64,000 bases of DNA from Methylophilaceae bacterium (lineage in GTDB: Bacteria; Pseudomonadota; Gammaproteobacteria; Burkholderiales; Methylophilaceae). The translations under genes and the position numbers were made by a program. The first letter of the stretch is position 1; each line of letters starts with the position of its first letter. Positions 63,059 to 64,000 of this stretch are shown piece by piece. The notes under the pieces are model-generated. The model was not told where the DNA came from. It saw only the letters and a list, made by a program, of their open reading frames with translations, and ran no database searches. The stretch lies in assembly GCA_028342535.1 (NCBI GenBank), contig JAOLWQ010000001.1, forward strand, positions 186,001-250,000. The letters run 5' to 3'.

Positions 63059-64000
63059 CTATATAAAACTATCCATTAATTGAATATCTACTATTTCACC
63101 TGCTTTAATTGCACCCCTATCCATATTTAGGACTATGAAGCAATTTGCCTTACTCATGGAGCTGAGGATTCCAGATCCCTGTTGCCCTGTAGTTTTCACT
63201 TTCCACACTCCATTTGATTGAAATAATATACCTCTTTGAAATTCTGTTCTACCTGGCCTTTTAAAAATTGATTCTACACATTCTACTTTTAACAAAGGTA
63301 TCGTATCATCAATTTTTAATCCCATACGATTCTTGAGTGCATTCTGAACAATTTGATAAAAAGTAACCATTGCTGAAACAGGATTCCCCGGCAAACCAAA
63401 AAAGTCAGTTGTATTTATTTTTCCATAAGCCATTGGTCTACCTGGTTTAATCGATAATTTCCAAAATAAAACTTGACCAATTTCTTTTAAAACTTCTTTC
63501 ATATAGTCAGCTTCCCCAACAGATACTCCACCAGTAGTGACAATCACATCGGCTACTTTTGATGCTTTAAGGAGAGTATTTTTTATAATTATTTTACTGT
63601 CAGGGATGAGGCCTAGATCTATACATTCAACATTTAATCTATTGAGCATAGAGTGAATAGTAAAATGATTGCTATTATAAACTTGTCCTGATTTTATTTT
63701 TTCCCCTGCTTTAACAACCTCATCTCCTGTCGAAAAAAATCCTACTTTCAGTTTTTTAAATACTTTTACCTTAGCAAGACCTAAAGAAGCTATTAATCCT
63801 AGTTCTGAAGGGTAAAGTAGCGTTCCTTTACTCAAGACAATATCTCTTTGTTTAATGTCCTCACCACATTTTCTAATATTTGCACCAAATTTTGGCTTTT
63901 CAATAAAAGTTATTTCATTATTTGCATGTTTTACTAATTCAATTGGTATAACGGTATCTACTCCTTTTGGAATTTTACCACCCGTCATGATTTGAATTGC
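63059..64000 (-). CDS. moeA: Molybdopterin molybdenumtransferase MoeA (5' part beyond window)
   Basis: The frame is open to the window edge (AIQIMTGGKIPKGVDTVIPIE), so the track's ATG is internal and the N-terminal part lies outside. Seen are ILSKGTLLYPSELGLIASLGLAKVKVF, VGFFSTGDEVV, DVIVTTGGVSVGEADYMKEVL, the MPT-binding KPGRPMAYGKINTTDFFGLPGNPVSAMVTF and the C-terminal domain. MoeA inserts molybdenum into adenylylated molybdopterin. The visible part, 313 residues, matches the second to fourth domains. Confidence 0.93.
   Translation of the reverse strand, partial: AIQIMTGGKIPKGVDTVIPIELVKHANNEITFIEKPKFGANIRKCGEDIKQRDIVLSKGTLLYPSELGLIASLGLAKVKVFKKLKVGFFSTGDEVVKAGEKIKSGQVYNSNHFTIHSMLNRLNVECIDLGLIPDSKIIIKNTLLKASKVADVIVTTGGVSVGEADYMKEVLKEIGQVLFWKLSIKPGRPMAYGKINTTDFFGLPGNPVSAMVTFYQIVQNALKNRMGLKIDDTIPLLKVECVESIFKRPGRTEFQRGILFQSNGVWKVKTTGQQGSGILSSMSKANCFIVLNMDRGAIKAGEIVDIQLMDSFI

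Noticed and set aside
63059-63988. moeA start at 63988
   Set aside because: The frame stays open to the window edge, and MTGGKIP is an internal motif of MoeA.

Overview
The window is an AT-rich (by eye about one third GC), densely packed bacterial chromosome segment. The gene set is proteobacterial: ruvCAB, a full tol-pal locus, rpsP-rimM-trmD-rplS, and rpsU-yqeY-dnaG-rpoD. A lanthanide-type methanol dehydrogenase (xoxF) with xoxJ and xoxG lies near the end. Together with the short intergenic gaps this suggests a streamlined aquatic methylotroph of the Methylophilales (OM43 / Ca. Methylopumilus-like). That assignment is an inference from gene content, not a measured phylogeny.

Layout. Positions 1-12.3 kb: the 3' end of a 2OG-Fe(II) oxygenase, yebC, ruvCAB, ybgC-tolQRAB-pal-cpoB, queE-queC, then the rpsP-rimM-trmD-rplS operon ending in a clear terminator. 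12.3-20 kb: housekeeping genes xerD, folB, plsY, tsaD, rpsU, yqeY, dnaG and rpoD, and a CAU-anticodon tRNA (probably tRNA-Ile2). 20-40.5 kb: an even more AT-rich surface-glycan island directly downstream of the tRNA. 40.6-43.1 kb: a rubrerythrin / Fe-S oxidoreductase / DUF3501-like trio. 43-54 kb: mixed cell-maintenance genes (AlkA-like glycosylase, SDR, exported pentapeptide-repeat protein, HU, umuDC, RodZ-like protein, Na+/H+ antiporter, TPR-oxygenase, BrkB-CNB fusion, prolyl iminopeptidase). 54-58 kb: xoxF, xoxJ and xoxG. 58-64 kb: NDH-2, lplT, PIN-PhoH, bcp, tonB and the 3' part of moeA.

The glycan island is the most unusual part. It carries rfbF-rfbG-rfbH-like genes, which would lead to a CDP-4-keto-3,6-dideoxyhexose. 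It also has a thiamine-diphosphate acetolactate-synthase-like enzyme of the YerE type, an SDR reductase-like protein, a sugar C-methyltransferase, a NeuB-cupin fusion, a tandem double GT2 glycosyltransferase, a GtrA/GtrB-like pair, a phytanoyl-CoA-dioxygenase-like enzyme and three different radical SAM proteins. One radical SAM protein is fused to an N-terminal nucleotide-binding-like domain, and another is paired with an unrecognised 269-aa protein. My working hypothesis is that the island makes and attaches a branched-chain dideoxy sugar (yersiniose-like) with extra radical-SAM and C-methyl tailoring.

Energy metabolism would run from methanol oxidation by periplasmic XoxF through cytochrome XoxG, alongside NDH-2 for NADH. 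The envelope is served by Tol-Pal, TonB, LplT and the island. No CRISPR array, transposase, rRNA or phage region is visible.
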